Counted from the first letter of the stretch, positions 52,107 to 61,446 are shown. The stretch is DNA of 64,000 nt from JACRAV01 sp964571235 (GCA_964571235.1 CAZNAI010000010.1:1-64000), one strand, 5' to 3'. The notes: generated by a model not told the origin, from the sequence alone. Translations and numbers: made by a program.

Positions 52107-53222
52107 ATGCGTTACCTAACATTAATCGCTCTTCTTTTCGCCTTCACCACAATGCCTTCAGCGCAGACGATGGACAAAGACATGCCGAAGCTGGATTGTC
52201 AGCAGTGTCATACCTGCGCCACTCCGACCGCTGAAAACATGTGTCTCAAACCATGTCCAACCTTGACCCAAGCGCACCAGAAAGGTACAACGCACGCGCT
52301 GGCCGAGGGACCAGATGAAGTTGTGCTGGATAAAATCGCCGATCTGTATGGTCCGGTGCATTTCAATCACAAGCTCCACGCCCGCATGGCTGAAATGGGA
52401 TCGAATTGTCAGACCTGTCATCACTTTTCACCCCCCGGACGGATCCCCCCGTGCAAAGAATGTCACGGCGGCGCCACCAATCCGAACAACCTGCGGCAAC
52501 CGGGACTCAAAGGGGCGTATCATCGTCAGTGTCTCAATTGCCATCGCGAGTGGAGTCACGACACACAATGCACGGTCTGCCATGCCCCGCAACCGGGGAA
52601 GATGATGACCGGCCAATCGGGCGACTCTACCGACGTGATGGGTATCCCCCACCCGGTGGTAACCGTGCCGGACACGCGCGTCTATCGGACACCGTACGCC
52701 AAAGGACCGGTGGTGACTTTCTTCCATAAAGAGCACATCGAACTCTTTGGCCTGCGCTGTGTCGATTGCCACAAGCAAGCGAACTGCTCGTACTGTCATG
52801 ACCTGAAACCGGCGGAAAAAGTGAAACGCTCACAGGTAGAAATTCACGCGGTCTGCAGTGATTGCCACAAAACGGACGAGTGCGCCAAGTGCCACGACTC
52901 GAAAGAAAAACCGGCATTCACGCACGCCAAGACCGGTTGGCCGCTCAATCGTTTCCACCAGAAGCTCGATTGTCGTGCCTGCCACCCTACGGGCAAGAAA
53001 ATCGCTCGGCTGAACAACCAGTGTGGCTCTTGCCATGCCGGATGGAACCAGCAGAATTTCGCGCACGATGTCACGGGACTTCAGTTGGACGAAACACATC
53101 GCGAGATGGACTGCACCGATTGCCACGAAGGCCGCAATTACTCAGAACCGGCTAACTGTGCGGCTTGCCATGATGACGGTCGCACCTACAAGACCGCACC
53201 TCCGGGGAAGCTCTTAAAGTAG
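52107..53222 (+). CDS. Multihaem cytochrome c (13 CxxCH motifs)
   Basis: The 371-residue exported protein (signal about 1-20, PSA-QT) carries 13 CxxCH haem-binding motifs, from CQQCH near residue 33 to CAACH near 352. Several His residues between them could supply the second axial ligands. It resembles HmcA/cytochrome c3-type electron carriers in layout. Together with the two genes before it, it makes a quinone-to-periplasm electron relay. No terminal reductase gene is nearby, so the partner is unknown. The three genes are tightly spaced and form one operon. Confidence 0.93.
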   Translation: MRYLTLIALLFAFTTMPSAQTMDKDMPKLDCQQCHTCATPTAENMCLKPCPTLTQAHQKGTTHALAEGPDEVVLDKIADLYGPVHFNHKLHARMAEMGSNCQTCHHFSPPGRIPPCKECHGGATNPNNLRQPGLKGAYHRQCLNCHREWSHDTQCTVCHAPQPGKMMTGQSGDSTDVMGIPHPVVTVPDTRVYRTPYAKGPVVTFFHKEHIELFGLRCVDCHKQANCSYCHDLKPAEKVKRSQVEIHAVCSDCHKTDECAKCHDSKEKPAFTHAKTGWPLNRFHQKLDCRACHPTGKKIARLNNQCGSCHAGWNQQNFAHDVTGLQLDETHREMDCTDCHEGRNYSEPANCAACHDDGRTYKTAPPGKLLK

Positions 53223-53231
53223 ACCTAACGA

Positions 53232-53268
53232 CATAGCGGGAATGGCCATCCATTCCCGCTATTGTTTT
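53232..53268. terminator. Bidirectional terminator between redox operon and cus operon
   Basis: ATAGCGGGAATGG-CCAT-CCATTCCCGCTAT is a 13-bp stem followed by a T-run (TGTTTTG). It separates the two convergent operons. Confidence 0.9.
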
Positions 53269-53298
53269 GTCTGCAATGCTCTATCTAATATGACCAGA

Positions 53299-56200
53299 TC
53301 AGGCCGCAGTGCGGGACTTTTCTTTCTTGATCTGCGCGTACCGCCAATAGGTGTAGATCACCGGCAAGATTTCAAGAGTGAGAAAAGTAGAACTTATGAG
53401 GCCACCGATCATAGGGGCGGCGATTCGCTTCATGACATCGGCGCCCGAGCCACTCGCCCACAAAAGCGGCACGAGTCCAAAGAGCGTCGTGCCGACCGTC
53501 ATCAGTTTCGGCCGCACGCGCAGGACAGTCCCTTCCATGTGTGCCCAGATGATATCGTTCAAATCATTCATCTTACCCGCCGCTTTGCGTTTTTCGTAGG
53601 CGCGATCGAGATAGAGCACCATCACAATGCCGGTCTCTGCGGCCAGCCCAATCAGCGCAATGATCCCAACCCAGGTGGCGGTTGAGAAATTGTATCCTAA
53701 GAAATACATAAGCCAGATACTTCCAACCAAGGCGAACGGCACTGAGCAAAGAACAATCAGCGTTTCTGTGAGATTCTTAAAATTCAGATAGAGAAGAATC
53801 AACACAAGCACCAGCGCGAGTGGCACCGCCACTTTCATGCGGCGTGACATCTCCTCCAATTGTTCGTATTGACCGGTCCAGGTGAGATGGTATCCGGACG
53901 GAATAGATATTTCGTTGCGTACGATCTGCTTCGCTTTCTCCACATACCCGCCAATGTCACGCTTGGATTGATCGATATCCACAAAGACATATCCGACCAG
54001 CAGACCCGCCTCGTCTTTGATCATCGGTGGGCCGGTGACAATCTTCACATCGGCGATCTGGCCGAGCGGAATTGAAGCTCGACCTTCGGGGAGATCGCGC
54101 GAAGGCGAGTACGAACGTGTCGGCGCCACCGTCGGCATGGCGGCGGGGCTACTCATTTCATTACCGGTAGCAATGGCGGGAGGTTGACCTGCTGTGGACA
54201 TAGAGCCTGACATCGCCGTCGAACTGGGAGTAGTTGATCCTCCCCCGATCGGAATTAGCACTTCTTTGATCCGGTCAACACTTTCGCGTAACTCGCGTGG
54301 ATACCGGACATTGATCGTGAATCGGTTGCGTCCTTCGATGGTGACATCGATGGGTGTGCCACCGATGGCTGTCTCGATGACACTCTGAACATCGGCAATA
54401 GTGAGTCCGTATCGAGCGATGGCTTCGCGGTCGGGGATGATGTCGACATAATATCCGCCGGTGTTGCGCTCGGAAAAGACTGAGCGAGTGCCGGGGATTT
54501 TGGTAAGCGACCGTTCCAGTTCCGAGCCTATTCGTTCGATTTCGTCAAGATCGTGGCCGAATACTTTCACGCCGATCGGTGTGCGGATGCCGGTGGAGAG
54601 CATGTCGATGCGTGTTTTGATTGGCATAGTCCAGGCATTGGTCCAACCGGGGAACTGCATCGCAGAATCGAATTGCCGGACCAATTCTTCCCAGGTGATT
54701 GTCCGCTCTTCGGGCCAGACAATGTGAAGTGGCGATTTCATAAAATCGGGCGCCCAGCTTGAATACCAGCGGTCAACTTTGACACTTCGCCACTCTGATT
54801 TGGGCTTGAGTTGTACCACTGTTTCAATCATTGAAAGCGGCGCCGGATCGGTCGGCGTTTCGGCCCGGCCGGCTTTACCGTAGACTGAAGTCACTTCCGG
54901 GAACGACTTGATGATTTTGTCCTGCGCAACGAGCGACTGGCGGGCCTGTTCGGCGCTGACGTTTGGCATGGTAGTTGGCATGTACAGAATGTCGCCCTCG
55001 TTGAGCGGAGGCATGAATTCTGTGCCGATTTTGGGGATCATCGGAATTGTAGCGACGATAGCCAACAAGCCAATAGCAATTGTCGATTTGGGATTGCGAA
55101 GAGCCACATAGACGAACGGCTTGTACATGGCGATGAGGAATTTGGAAACCGGGTGTTCTGATTCCCGCTTGATCTTTCCGCGCACGAAAATGGTCATCAG
55201 CGCCGGCGCCAAAGTGATCGCCAGCACCGCCGCGAAGAACATCGCGAATGTCTTTGTGTAGGCCAGCGGCGAGAAGAGCCGCCCCCCTTGACCGGTTAAT
55301 GCGAAAATCGGTAGGAACGAAACGGTGATAATCAGTAGTGAATAGAATATCGCCGGGCCGACTTCCTGTATCGCCGAAATCACCAGTTCCGAGTGACTCT
55401 CCCCGGCTCTCTTGTTCTCCAGCCGCTTGTGGGTATTTTCTACCAGGACAATCGAGGCGTCGACCATTGCACCGATGGCTATGGCAATTCCCCCCAGACT
55501 CATGATATTTGAGCTAATACCAAGAAAGTGCATCGGAATGAACGCCAGCCCCACGGCAATCGGGAGTGTGATTATCGGCACTAACGCCGATCCGAAGTGC
55601 AGAAGAAAGATGAAGATGACCAGCGCGACTACGATCATTTCTTCGATGAGCGATTGACGCAAGGTCGCGATGGCGCGAGTAATCAGATTGCTTCGGTCGT
55701 AAACCGTTTTGACAGTTACGCCGGGGGGGAGTGACGAACCAATTTCGACCAGTTTTACTTTGACTCTTTTGATAACATCGAGCGCATTTTCCCCTTCACG
55801 CATAATGATAATTCCGCCAACCGCTTCCCCCTCGCCGTCCAGATCAGTCAGACCCCTTCTGATGTCCGGCCCGAATGAAATATTCGCGACACTCCCGAGA
55901 AAGATTGGCGTACCTGACGGAGAATTGCCCAGACTGATCGCTCGAAGAGCTTCCAAATCCTTAACATACCCACGACCACGGACAAAGTATTCGCGACCGG
56001 ATTGTTCGATGACTCGTGCGCCTACCTCATTATTACTGTTGCGAATCGCCGCAGTGACATCGGCTGTTGAAAGCCCGTATGCCTGTAGTCTTAGCGGATC
56101 GACCTCGACCTGATATTGCTTTTGAAATCCTCCCACACTGGCGATGCCGGAAACTCCCGGTACCGATGCAAGTGCGTACTGCAAATTGAAATCCTGATAA

Positions 56201-56673
56201 GCCCGCAGATCGGCCAGGGAGTGATTTCCGCTGGTATCAACCAATGCGTACTGAAACACCCAGCCGACTGATGAGGCGTCCGGGCCGATTGTCGGCGAGA
56301 CTCCGGGCGGAAGTTTCGATGCAAACTGCTGGGCATATTCAATTACCCGGCTTCGCGCCCAATATAGATCGGTGCCATCTTCAAAAATGACATAGACAAA
56401 CGACATGCCGAGCATCGAGTAGCCTCGCACCGCTTTGACTTTGGGGGCAGATAGAAGCGAGGTGACAATTGGGTAGGTAATCTGATCTTCGACCAGATCG
56501 GGACTACGCCCCATCCATTCGGAATAGAGGATGACCTGAACATCGGACAGATCCGGAATGGCGTCGAGCGCAACATTCTGAATCGAATACCACGAACCGA
56601 GTGCCGCCAGAATCGTCGCTATGATGACGACCGTGCGGTTGCGCGCCGAAAAGTTGATAATTGCTCGGACCAC
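53299..56673 (-). CDS. cusA: Cu(I)/Ag(I)-type RND efflux pump CusA
   Basis: The 1124-residue inner-membrane RND pump has twelve hydrophobic segments and the CzcA/CusA layout. The segment PIKTRIDMLSTGIRTPIGVKV identifies the Cu/Ag subgroup, with the pathway Met in RIDMLSTG. Near residues 809-865 a Ser/Thr/Met/Pro-rich insert replaces the short linker seen in E. coli CusA. Other family motifs (AIAIGAMVDASIVLVENTHK, GTEFMPPLNEGDILYMPTTM) are normal. It starts with GTG and lies 12 bases after cusB. Confidence 0.95.
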   Translation of the reverse strand: MVRAIINFSARNRTVVIIATILAALGSWYSIQNVALDAIPDLSDVQVILYSEWMGRSPDLVEDQITYPIVTSLLSAPKVKAVRGYSMLGMSFVYVIFEDGTDLYWARSRVIEYAQQFASKLPPGVSPTIGPDASSVGWVFQYALVDTSGNHSLADLRAYQDFNLQYALASVPGVSGIASVGGFQKQYQVEVDPLRLQAYGLSTADVTAAIRNSNNEVGARVIEQSGREYFVRGRGYVKDLEALRAISLGNSPSGTPIFLGSVANISFGPDIRRGLTDLDGEGEAVGGIIIMREGENALDVIKRVKVKLVEIGSSLPPGVTVKTVYDRSNLITRAIATLRQSLIEEMIVVALVIFIFLLHFGSALVPIITLPIAVGLAFIPMHFLGISSNIMSLGGIAIAIGAMVDASIVLVENTHKRLENKRAGESHSELVISAIQEVGPAIFYSLLIITVSFLPIFALTGQGGRLFSPLAYTKTFAMFFAAVLAITLAPALMTIFVRGKIKRESEHPVSKFLIAMYKPFVYVALRNPKSTIAIGLLAIVATIPMIPKIGTEFMPPLNEGDILYMPTTMPNVSAEQARQSLVAQDKIIKSFPEVTSVYGKAGRAETPTDPAPLSMIETVVQLKPKSEWRSVKVDRWYSSWAPDFMKSPLHIVWPEERTITWEELVRQFDSAMQFPGWTNAWTMPIKTRIDMLSTGIRTPIGVKVFGHDLDEIERIGSELERSLTKIPGTRSVFSERNTGGYYVDIIPDREAIARYGLTIADVQSVIETAIGGTPIDVTIEGRNRFTINVRYPRELRESVDRIKEVLIPIGGGSTTPSSTAMSGSMSTAGQPPAIATGNEMSSPAAMPTVAPTRSYSPSRDLPEGRASIPLGQIADVKIVTGPPMIKDEAGLLVGYVFVDIDQSKRDIGGYVEKAKQIVRNEISIPSGYHLTWTGQYEQLEEMSRRMKVAVPLALVLVLILLYLNFKNLTETLIVLCSVPFALVGSIWLMYFLGYNFSTATWVGIIALIGLAAETGIVMVLYLDRAYEKRKAAGKMNDLNDIIWAHMEGTVLRVRPKLMTVGTTLFGLVPLLWASGSGADVMKRIAAPMIGGLISSTFLTLEILPVIYTYWRYAQIKKEKSRTAA

Positions 56674-56685
56674 TTTATGACTCGC

Positions 56686-58329
56686 TTAGCGCTGATGTTC
56701 GGCTGGTGCCTGCGTTGACATGCCAGTGATTGCCGCCTTGAGGCGGCTTTCGGAATCAATGAGGAAATTGGCGTTGGTCACAACGGTCTCGCCGGCGGTG
56801 ACACCCGCGACAATTTCGATTCGGTCGGTTCCGCGACGGCCAACTGTGACAGTCCGCGGCACAAAGTGAGTGGAGTCGATGACGACAAAGACATACTTCG
56901 TTTCGCCGCCGTCGAGCAGGGCATTTTCGGGGATAGTGACTGCGGAAGCTCCCGGTTCCTCCAATGTCACGGTCGCGTACATTCCGGGGCGGAGCGATCG
57001 CCCGCCGGATGTAACCTCAAGCCTCACTTTGCCGGTGCGGGTTTTCTCAGAGACAATAGGATAAATGTACGCAACTCTGGCCGTGACGCTTTCCGAAGAA
57101 CTCGATTCGGACGATACCTTCGCGCTCTGACCCACGCGGATACCGGCCAGTTCCGGGGCGTACGTTTCGGCGATCAACCAGACAGCGCTCTGGTCGGCGA
57201 TTGAATAGAGGGTCGCATCCGGACCGGCGTATTGGCCGTCGTTGATTGATTTTTCATAGATATATCCGTCGACCGGTGAGCGTACGATCAGCTCGGCGAG
57301 CGGAATGCCCGAGCTATCTATTCCCGAAACATCGTCAGGTTGGAGACCGAAAAAGTACAGACGGTACCGGGAGGCTTCGACCAGTTCTTTCTTAAGACGA
57401 ACCGCCGCGGTATCCCCGCTCGCACTAGCGAGCGACTTGCGCGCAAGAATGTACTCCTGCGAGGCGGCGAAAAGGTCCTGGCTGTACATGACAAGAAGTG
57501 GGTCACCCGATTTCACGGTCGCGCCGGTCTCCACTACAAGCGCTTTGGTCACCCATCCACCGGCCCGCAGATGTATATGCACGAGTTTAGTTTCATCGAC
57601 CGTGACAAATCCAGTCAATCGCTTGGTCTTGCCGATAGCGCTCACGTCTGCAACCGCAGTTTGTACCCCGATCATGCGTAGCCGTTTGGATTCTATTGTA
57701 ACTGGCACGAGCCCTGGTACTGTGCTTTTCTGTTCCATAGCGGAGGCCGCAGGTTGTCCTTCGCGTACCAGTTCCAGATCCATTCCACAGGTCGGGCACT
57801 CGCCCGGCGTGTCGGAGATTATCTCCGGATCCATCGGGCAGGTGTATTGGCCCGGTTTGGCGACTGGTGTGGAGACTTGCGATGTTGTATCAGCTACAAC
57901 TTGCTCCAAAAACATGTTGCACTTGGGACAACGACCGGCGGTATCGGATATGATCTCCGGATGCATTGGACAGGTAAACTGGCCAGGTTTTGCTTGGGAA
58001 AAGGTCTCTTCGCTTTGTTTGGAGGCAACCTCGGTTGGTTTGCCGCCGCCGATAGCAACGAGTGACATCCCGCAGATTGGACAGTCGCCGGGTTGACTGA
58101 TGATGTATGTCGGGTGCATGGGGCAGTGATACTGAGCTGTCCCGGCCGAGGTCGATTGTGCAAATGGTGACAGGCCGAAGACACCGAGTAACATGACCAG
58201 TGCAAACATCGCCATGCCACCTAATATGCACCACCTAACAATCGCCATTGTGTGCGCCAGCGGCGGGGGCGACTCGACACCTTCGGGCATGTGATCGTGA
58301 CCGTCGAAATGATCTTGTTCACTACTCAT
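56686..58329 (-). CDS. cusB: RND efflux periplasmic adaptor CusB with three heavy-metal-binding domains
   Basis: The 547-residue protein has one N-terminal transmembrane helix (29-53) and then three tandem heavy-metal-binding motifs, YHCPMHP..CPICGM (67-90), FTCPMHP..CPKCNM (118-141) and YTCPMDP..CPTCGM (162-185). The membrane-fusion-protein body follows (LMVYSQDLFAASQEYILARK, barrel and hairpin). CusB normally has no or one such domain. The third copy has Asp instead of His. It should bind Cu or Ag and link CusA to CusC. A GGAGTGA site precedes the ATG. Confidence 0.94.
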   Translation of the reverse strand: MSSEQDHFDGHDHMPEGVESPPPLAHTMAIVRWCILGGMAMFALVMLLGVFGLSPFAQSTSAGTAQYHCPMHPTYIISQPGDCPICGMSLVAIGGGKPTEVASKQSEETFSQAKPGQFTCPMHPEIISDTAGRCPKCNMFLEQVVADTTSQVSTPVAKPGQYTCPMDPEIISDTPGECPTCGMDLELVREGQPAASAMEQKSTVPGLVPVTIESKRLRMIGVQTAVADVSAIGKTKRLTGFVTVDETKLVHIHLRAGGWVTKALVVETGATVKSGDPLLVMYSQDLFAASQEYILARKSLASASGDTAAVRLKKELVEASRYRLYFFGLQPDDVSGIDSSGIPLAELIVRSPVDGYIYEKSINDGQYAGPDATLYSIADQSAVWLIAETYAPELAGIRVGQSAKVSSESSSSESVTARVAYIYPIVSEKTRTGKVRLEVTSGGRSLRPGMYATVTLEEPGASAVTIPENALLDGGETKYVFVVIDSTHFVPRTVTVGRRGTDRIEIVAGVTAGETVVTNANFLIDSESRLKAAITGMSTQAPAEHQR

Positions 58330-58341
58330 ATAGTCACTCCG

Positions 58342-59643
58342 TTAGTTTTCAGTATTCGCGGCGGGAAGTAGATCGGCCGGATTGGTTGTGTACATCAATA
58401 CCTGATCGAGCGTGGTTGCGAGGTCAAGACGCAGTTGTATCAATTCGATCCGGTCGTCAATAGGCGGCATGGCGAACATCAGGAGTTCGCCCAATGTAAG
58501 TCGTCCGCTCTTGTATGAAGCCAGCGCACCCTGATACGCCTGATCCGAAGCCGGGATGACATCATGCTCGTACCCCGCGATGGATTGTTGCAGACGTGTT
58601 GCCTTTGCATGGAGGGTTTTCAGTTCGGAGGAAATTTCGCGCTGGAGTTGAGTCAATTCGGCAGTAGCGGAGAGGCCCATTAGTTGCATCGAGTGGGCCA
58701 TGTTTCCATCTCGTTTTCCTGCGAAAATAGGGAGAGAAATTCCGGCGCCGAAAGAGACCATGTTATCACGTTTTTCTGTTCCGCCGTGGGTAGCGGGACC
58801 GTCACGCCGGACTCCGTACGAGGCCGACAAAGTCAGCATCGGCCAGCGCATGCGACGCGCCGACGCCGCACCGAACTCACTCGCCTCACGCTGTGCGGAT
58901 AGTTTTTTCAGCTCGGGATAACTCGCTTCTGCCTGGGCAATCCAAATCGAATCTGATGGCGGCAAGGCAACACTTGAGTCTAAAGCAACGGCCGCAGTTT
59001 CATCAACTGCAAGCCCACTCAACGCTGAGAGTTCGTTGGCCGCCTCGGTTACCTCCTGCTCGGATTTTCTGATCTGCGATTCGAATCTAAATGCGGCCGC
59101 CTGCGCCGATGTGACATCTTCTTGCCCGCCGAGTCCGATCCGGAACCGGTTGGTCGCAGTCTCGGCCATGTCGGAATAGACACTTCTTTGCTTTCGCATT
59201 TCCAGGAGCATCTGTTGCGCATAGGCGAATTCATGAAAAGCCATGCGTGCGGAAACTGTCAATTCGATCGCGGTCATTTCAGCCATCGCGCGGGCGCTTT
59301 CGGCACTCTTATGAGCGGCTTTGGAGCTCAGTCCCTTTTGTCCTGCAAGTGGGATGGTTTGGCTGAGACCGAACATCGTCATAGTCATCGGGTCCATGCG
59401 AAAATCGAAGTTGGTCGGGACATTGTTCACGCCGATCATGAACATCGGATCGTCCCACGCTCCAACTGACTTCGCCTTGAACTGGTCAGCACGAGCCATC
59501 TGCTGTGCTGAAATCAAATTCCCGTTGGTCGATATAGTAGCCGAGACAACTTGAGATATTGTAATCGTATTGTCCGCCCACACATTGTTGGCGGTGCTGA
59601 TAAGCGCGACATGACACAAAACGGCCGCTCTTAGTAGTCTCAT
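58342..59643 (-). CDS. Outer membrane efflux protein (TolC/CusC family)
   Basis: The roughly 433-residue product has a signal peptide (MRLLRAAVLCHVALISTANNVWA) and the two-repeat coiled-coil/beta layout of TolC/CusC proteins (SVYSDMAETATNRFRIGLGGQED and the second repeat SSELKTLHAKATRLQQSI). It would form the outer-membrane channel for CusAB. The start at 59643 is chosen for the signal peptide. It heads the operon; cusB follows after 12 bases. Confidence 0.9.
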   Translation of the reverse strand: MRLLRAAVLCHVALISTANNVWADNTITISQVVSATISTNGNLISAQQMARADQFKAKSVGAWDDPMFMIGVNNVPTNFDFRMDPMTMTMFGLSQTIPLAGQKGLSSKAAHKSAESARAMAEMTAIELTVSARMAFHEFAYAQQMLLEMRKQRSVYSDMAETATNRFRIGLGGQEDVTSAQAAAFRFESQIRKSEQEVTEAANELSALSGLAVDETAAVALDSSVALPPSDSIWIAQAEASYPELKKLSAQREASEFGAASARRMRWPMLTLSASYGVRRDGPATHGGTEKRDNMVSFGAGISLPIFAGKRDGNMAHSMQLMGLSATAELTQLQREISSELKTLHAKATRLQQSIAGYEHDVIPASDQAYQGALASYKSGRLTLGELLMFAMPPIDDRIELIQLRLDLATTLDQVLMYTTNPADLLPAANTEN

Positions 59644-59676
59644 TTTATGGCAGAAGGAGAACATAGGATCAACACA

Positions 59677-59695
59677 ATGGCAAGGCCGGTGCCAT
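59677..59695. promoter_or_regulatory. Inverted repeat upstream of the cus operon
   Basis: ATGGCA-N7-TGCCAT lies 33 bases upstream of the outer-membrane protein start. It may be an operator for a metal sensor. It lacks the exact CueR-type sequence. Confidence 0.4.
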
Positions 59696-59974
59696 GATCG
59701 ATAAGCTACTTTGGACGAACGATAGCGCGTGCGGCATTCGACGTAACCCGTTGAACAGTATTTGTATGCCCGAGTCGCACGCACGTTGTCTTGCTACAAG
59801 CGGCGCTTGGAACCCACCTCTGGCTGGCGACATATGTCCAAAGTACTGTAGAATATTGTACGGTTGGCCTCCGGCGTATACTTGTCAGGGAACGCCGAAT
59901 TTGAGGGCTGATTGGAGACGCAAAGTCCTTGCAATGAAACGGAAGTGACGATAGTATACAAAGTCCGCATGTAT
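59696..59974. other. Gap between cus operon and tRNA-Arg, no gene seen
   Basis: I see no gene and only the tRNA-Arg promoter at 59929-59957. Confidence 0.6.
59929..59957 (+). promoter_or_regulatory. Promoter of tRNA-Arg
   Basis: TTGCAA, 17 bases and TAGTAT end 17 bases before the tRNA-Arg 5' end. Confidence 0.55.
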
Positions 59975-60048
59975 GCCCCCGTAGCTCATCCGGATAGAGC
60001 ATCTGCCTTCTAAGCAGAGGGTAACAGGTTCGAGTCCTGTCGGGGGTA
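59975..60048 (+). tRNA. tRNA-Arg (anticodon TCT)
   Basis: A 74-nt cloverleaf: acceptor GCCCCCG/CGGGGGT (one G-U pair), D-arm GCTC..GAGC, anticodon stem TCTGC/GCAGA with loop CTTCTAA (TCT), T-loop TTCGAGT. CCA is not encoded. Confidence 0.96.
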
Positions 60049-60056
60049 TTTTGTAT

Positions 60057-60503
60057 ATGATGCACGAGCACTTCAGCCCCGGGTCGTTTTGCACGACATA
60101 CACTCCTCTGGCAATAGTTGGCGTATCCGACCGCGATTTCGGCGGTGCGATCTACAAAACGCTCAAGGCGCGCGGCTATTTTGTTGTCGCGGTCAACCCA
60201 AATAGATCAACTTTCGACGGCGACGTCTGCTACCCTTCGCTATGTGATTTACCTGCAGAAATCAAACGCGCGGTTGTTGCCGTCTCACCCGAATCGGCAG
60301 TGAGGGTTGTTGCCGATGCCGTCGCCGCCCGATTTACACACCTATGGTTTCAACAGGGGAAAGATTTTGGGGCCGCAATCGCATTGGCTGAGAATCACGG
60401 AATTGTAACTGTCAGCCGACGGTGTATTCTCATGTACACAGAACCGGTTGATGGCATCCATCGGATCCATCGATTTGTCGATAGAGTGATCGGTAGATAT
60501 TAG
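60057..60503 (+). CDS. CoA-binding (YccU-like) protein
   Basis: The 148-residue single-domain Rossmann protein has the CoA-binding family signature: LAIVGVSDRDFGGAIYKTLKARGYFVVAVNPN, then AVVAVSPESAVRVVADAV and the C-terminal CILMYTEP where the Cys is conserved. These proteins bind CoA or a CoA ester; the role is not established. The start at 60057 lies 8 bases after tRNA-Arg; no ribosome site fits, so translation initiation is uncertain. Confidence 0.88.
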   Translation: MMHEHFSPGSFCTTYTPLAIVGVSDRDFGGAIYKTLKARGYFVVAVNPNRSTFDGDVCYPSLCDLPAEIKRAVVAVSPESAVRVVADAVAARFTHLWFQQGKDFGAAIALAENHGIVTVSRRCILMYTEPVDGIHRIHRFVDRVIGRY

Positions 60504-60513
60504 ATCAATAGTC

Positions 60514-60873
60514 CTACGACTTCACTTCACAAAGGTACAACTCGTTCCCGTCCGGATCGCCGAAAAAGGCCAGCCTGACCATGCCGTCATCTTTGACCGG
60601 CCCCTCAAATTTCACACCTTTGCCTTGCAGACTTTGAACTACTCTCTCGATATCCTCGGAGACAGTTAGTCCGATTGAAATAGCTCCGCGACTTCCGGCG
60701 AGTCCGACCTTGGAACCAGCCGGGTGCAGACCGATTGTGCATTGACCCGCTTTCACCTGAGCCCAATGATCTCCCGCGCGGTATTCAAGTTGTAGGCCGA
60801 GTGTGTTTGTATAAAACTCGACTGCCCGGTTCATGTCCGAGACCATCACGGTCGGTATACCATCTTTGATCAT
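60514..60873 (-). CDS. VOC (glyoxalase/bleomycin resistance) family protein
   Basis: The 119-residue protein has the paired beta-alpha-beta-beta-beta modules of the VOC fold: VSDMNRAVEFYTNTLGLQLEY at the start and AFFGDPDGNELYLCEV at the end. The metal ligands (His-Glu) are not fully evident; the terminal Glu is present. The substrate is unknown. The ATG has an AAGGAGA site and a good promoter upstream (60901-60929). Confidence 0.92.
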   Translation of the reverse strand: MIKDGIPTVMVSDMNRAVEFYTNTLGLQLEYRAGDHWAQVKAGQCTIGLHPAGSKVGLAGSRGAISIGLTVSEDIERVVQSLQGKGVKFEGPVKDDGMVRLAFFGDPDGNELYLCEVKS

Positions 60874-60900
60874 TGCATTCTCCTTGGTTGAATTAAGTAG

Positions 60901-60929
60901 TATATATCGAAGTGGACTGGATCAGTCAA
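60901..60929 (-). promoter_or_regulatory. Promoter of the VOC-family gene
   Basis: TTGACT, 17 bases and TATATA on the minus strand lie about 28 bases upstream of the ATG. The -35 sits within GGATC-N7-GATCC, a short inverted repeat. Confidence 0.65.
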
Positions 60930-60975
60930 CGATCCGGTTACAAATGTGACTTTTGACACCCGCACAAATTTCGCC

Positions 60976-61004
60976 TTGACAGCCCCGTTCTTCCGAATTA
61001 CTAT
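60976..61004 (+). promoter_or_regulatory. Promoter upstream of the ABM-domain gene
   Basis: TTGACA, 17 bases and TACTAT lie about 120 bases upstream of the ABM-domain gene and diverge from the VOC-family promoter. Confidence 0.65.
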
Positions 61005-61124
61005 GCCAAAAGCGTAAATGAAAATCGATTTCATTTCGCATAAGACGTTGACATTCAATTAGATTGAAGAGATGAAAACGGAATACAACAGGATGTGTCA
61101 CAATAGAATCGAAGGAGTCTCGAT

Positions 61125-61430
61125 ATGTTTGTCATGATGAATCGGATGGTGGTTCCCGAAGAACACCGGACTCGGTTTGAGCAGATGTTTGCCACCCGCG
61201 CGAAGGCGGTCGACCGTCGGCCGGGATTTGTGAAAGCCGAAATTCTGAAACCGAAAACCGGAAACGAGTACATCGTAGTTACTCACTGGGAGTCAGAATC
61301 GGCCTTCGACGGCTGGGTCAATTCGAAAGAATATGCCGAGGGACACCAGCGGGTTGGCGAATTCAAAGGGCATGACGGCAAGAGCATGTTGACCTCTAAT
61401 GTGGAAAAGTATGAAGTATTCGCCGAGTGA
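61125..61430 (+). CDS. Antibiotic-biosynthesis-monooxygenase (ABM) domain protein
   Basis: The 101-residue protein has the ferredoxin-like ABM fold: MFVMMNRMVVPEEHRTRFEQMF at the start, PGFVKAEILKP in the middle, and the family's WESESAFDGWVNSKEYAEGHQ helix. Members act as heme-degrading or quinol monooxygenases; here the role is unknown. A GAAGGAGT site precedes the ATG. It precedes a small membrane protein gene. Confidence 0.88.
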   Translation: MFVMMNRMVVPEEHRTRFEQMFATRAKAVDRRPGFVKAEILKPKTGNEYIVVTHWESESAFDGWVNSKEYAEGHQRVGEFKGHDGKSMLTSNVEKYEVFAE

Positions 61431-61446
61431 TCCTGCATCTTTAGAT

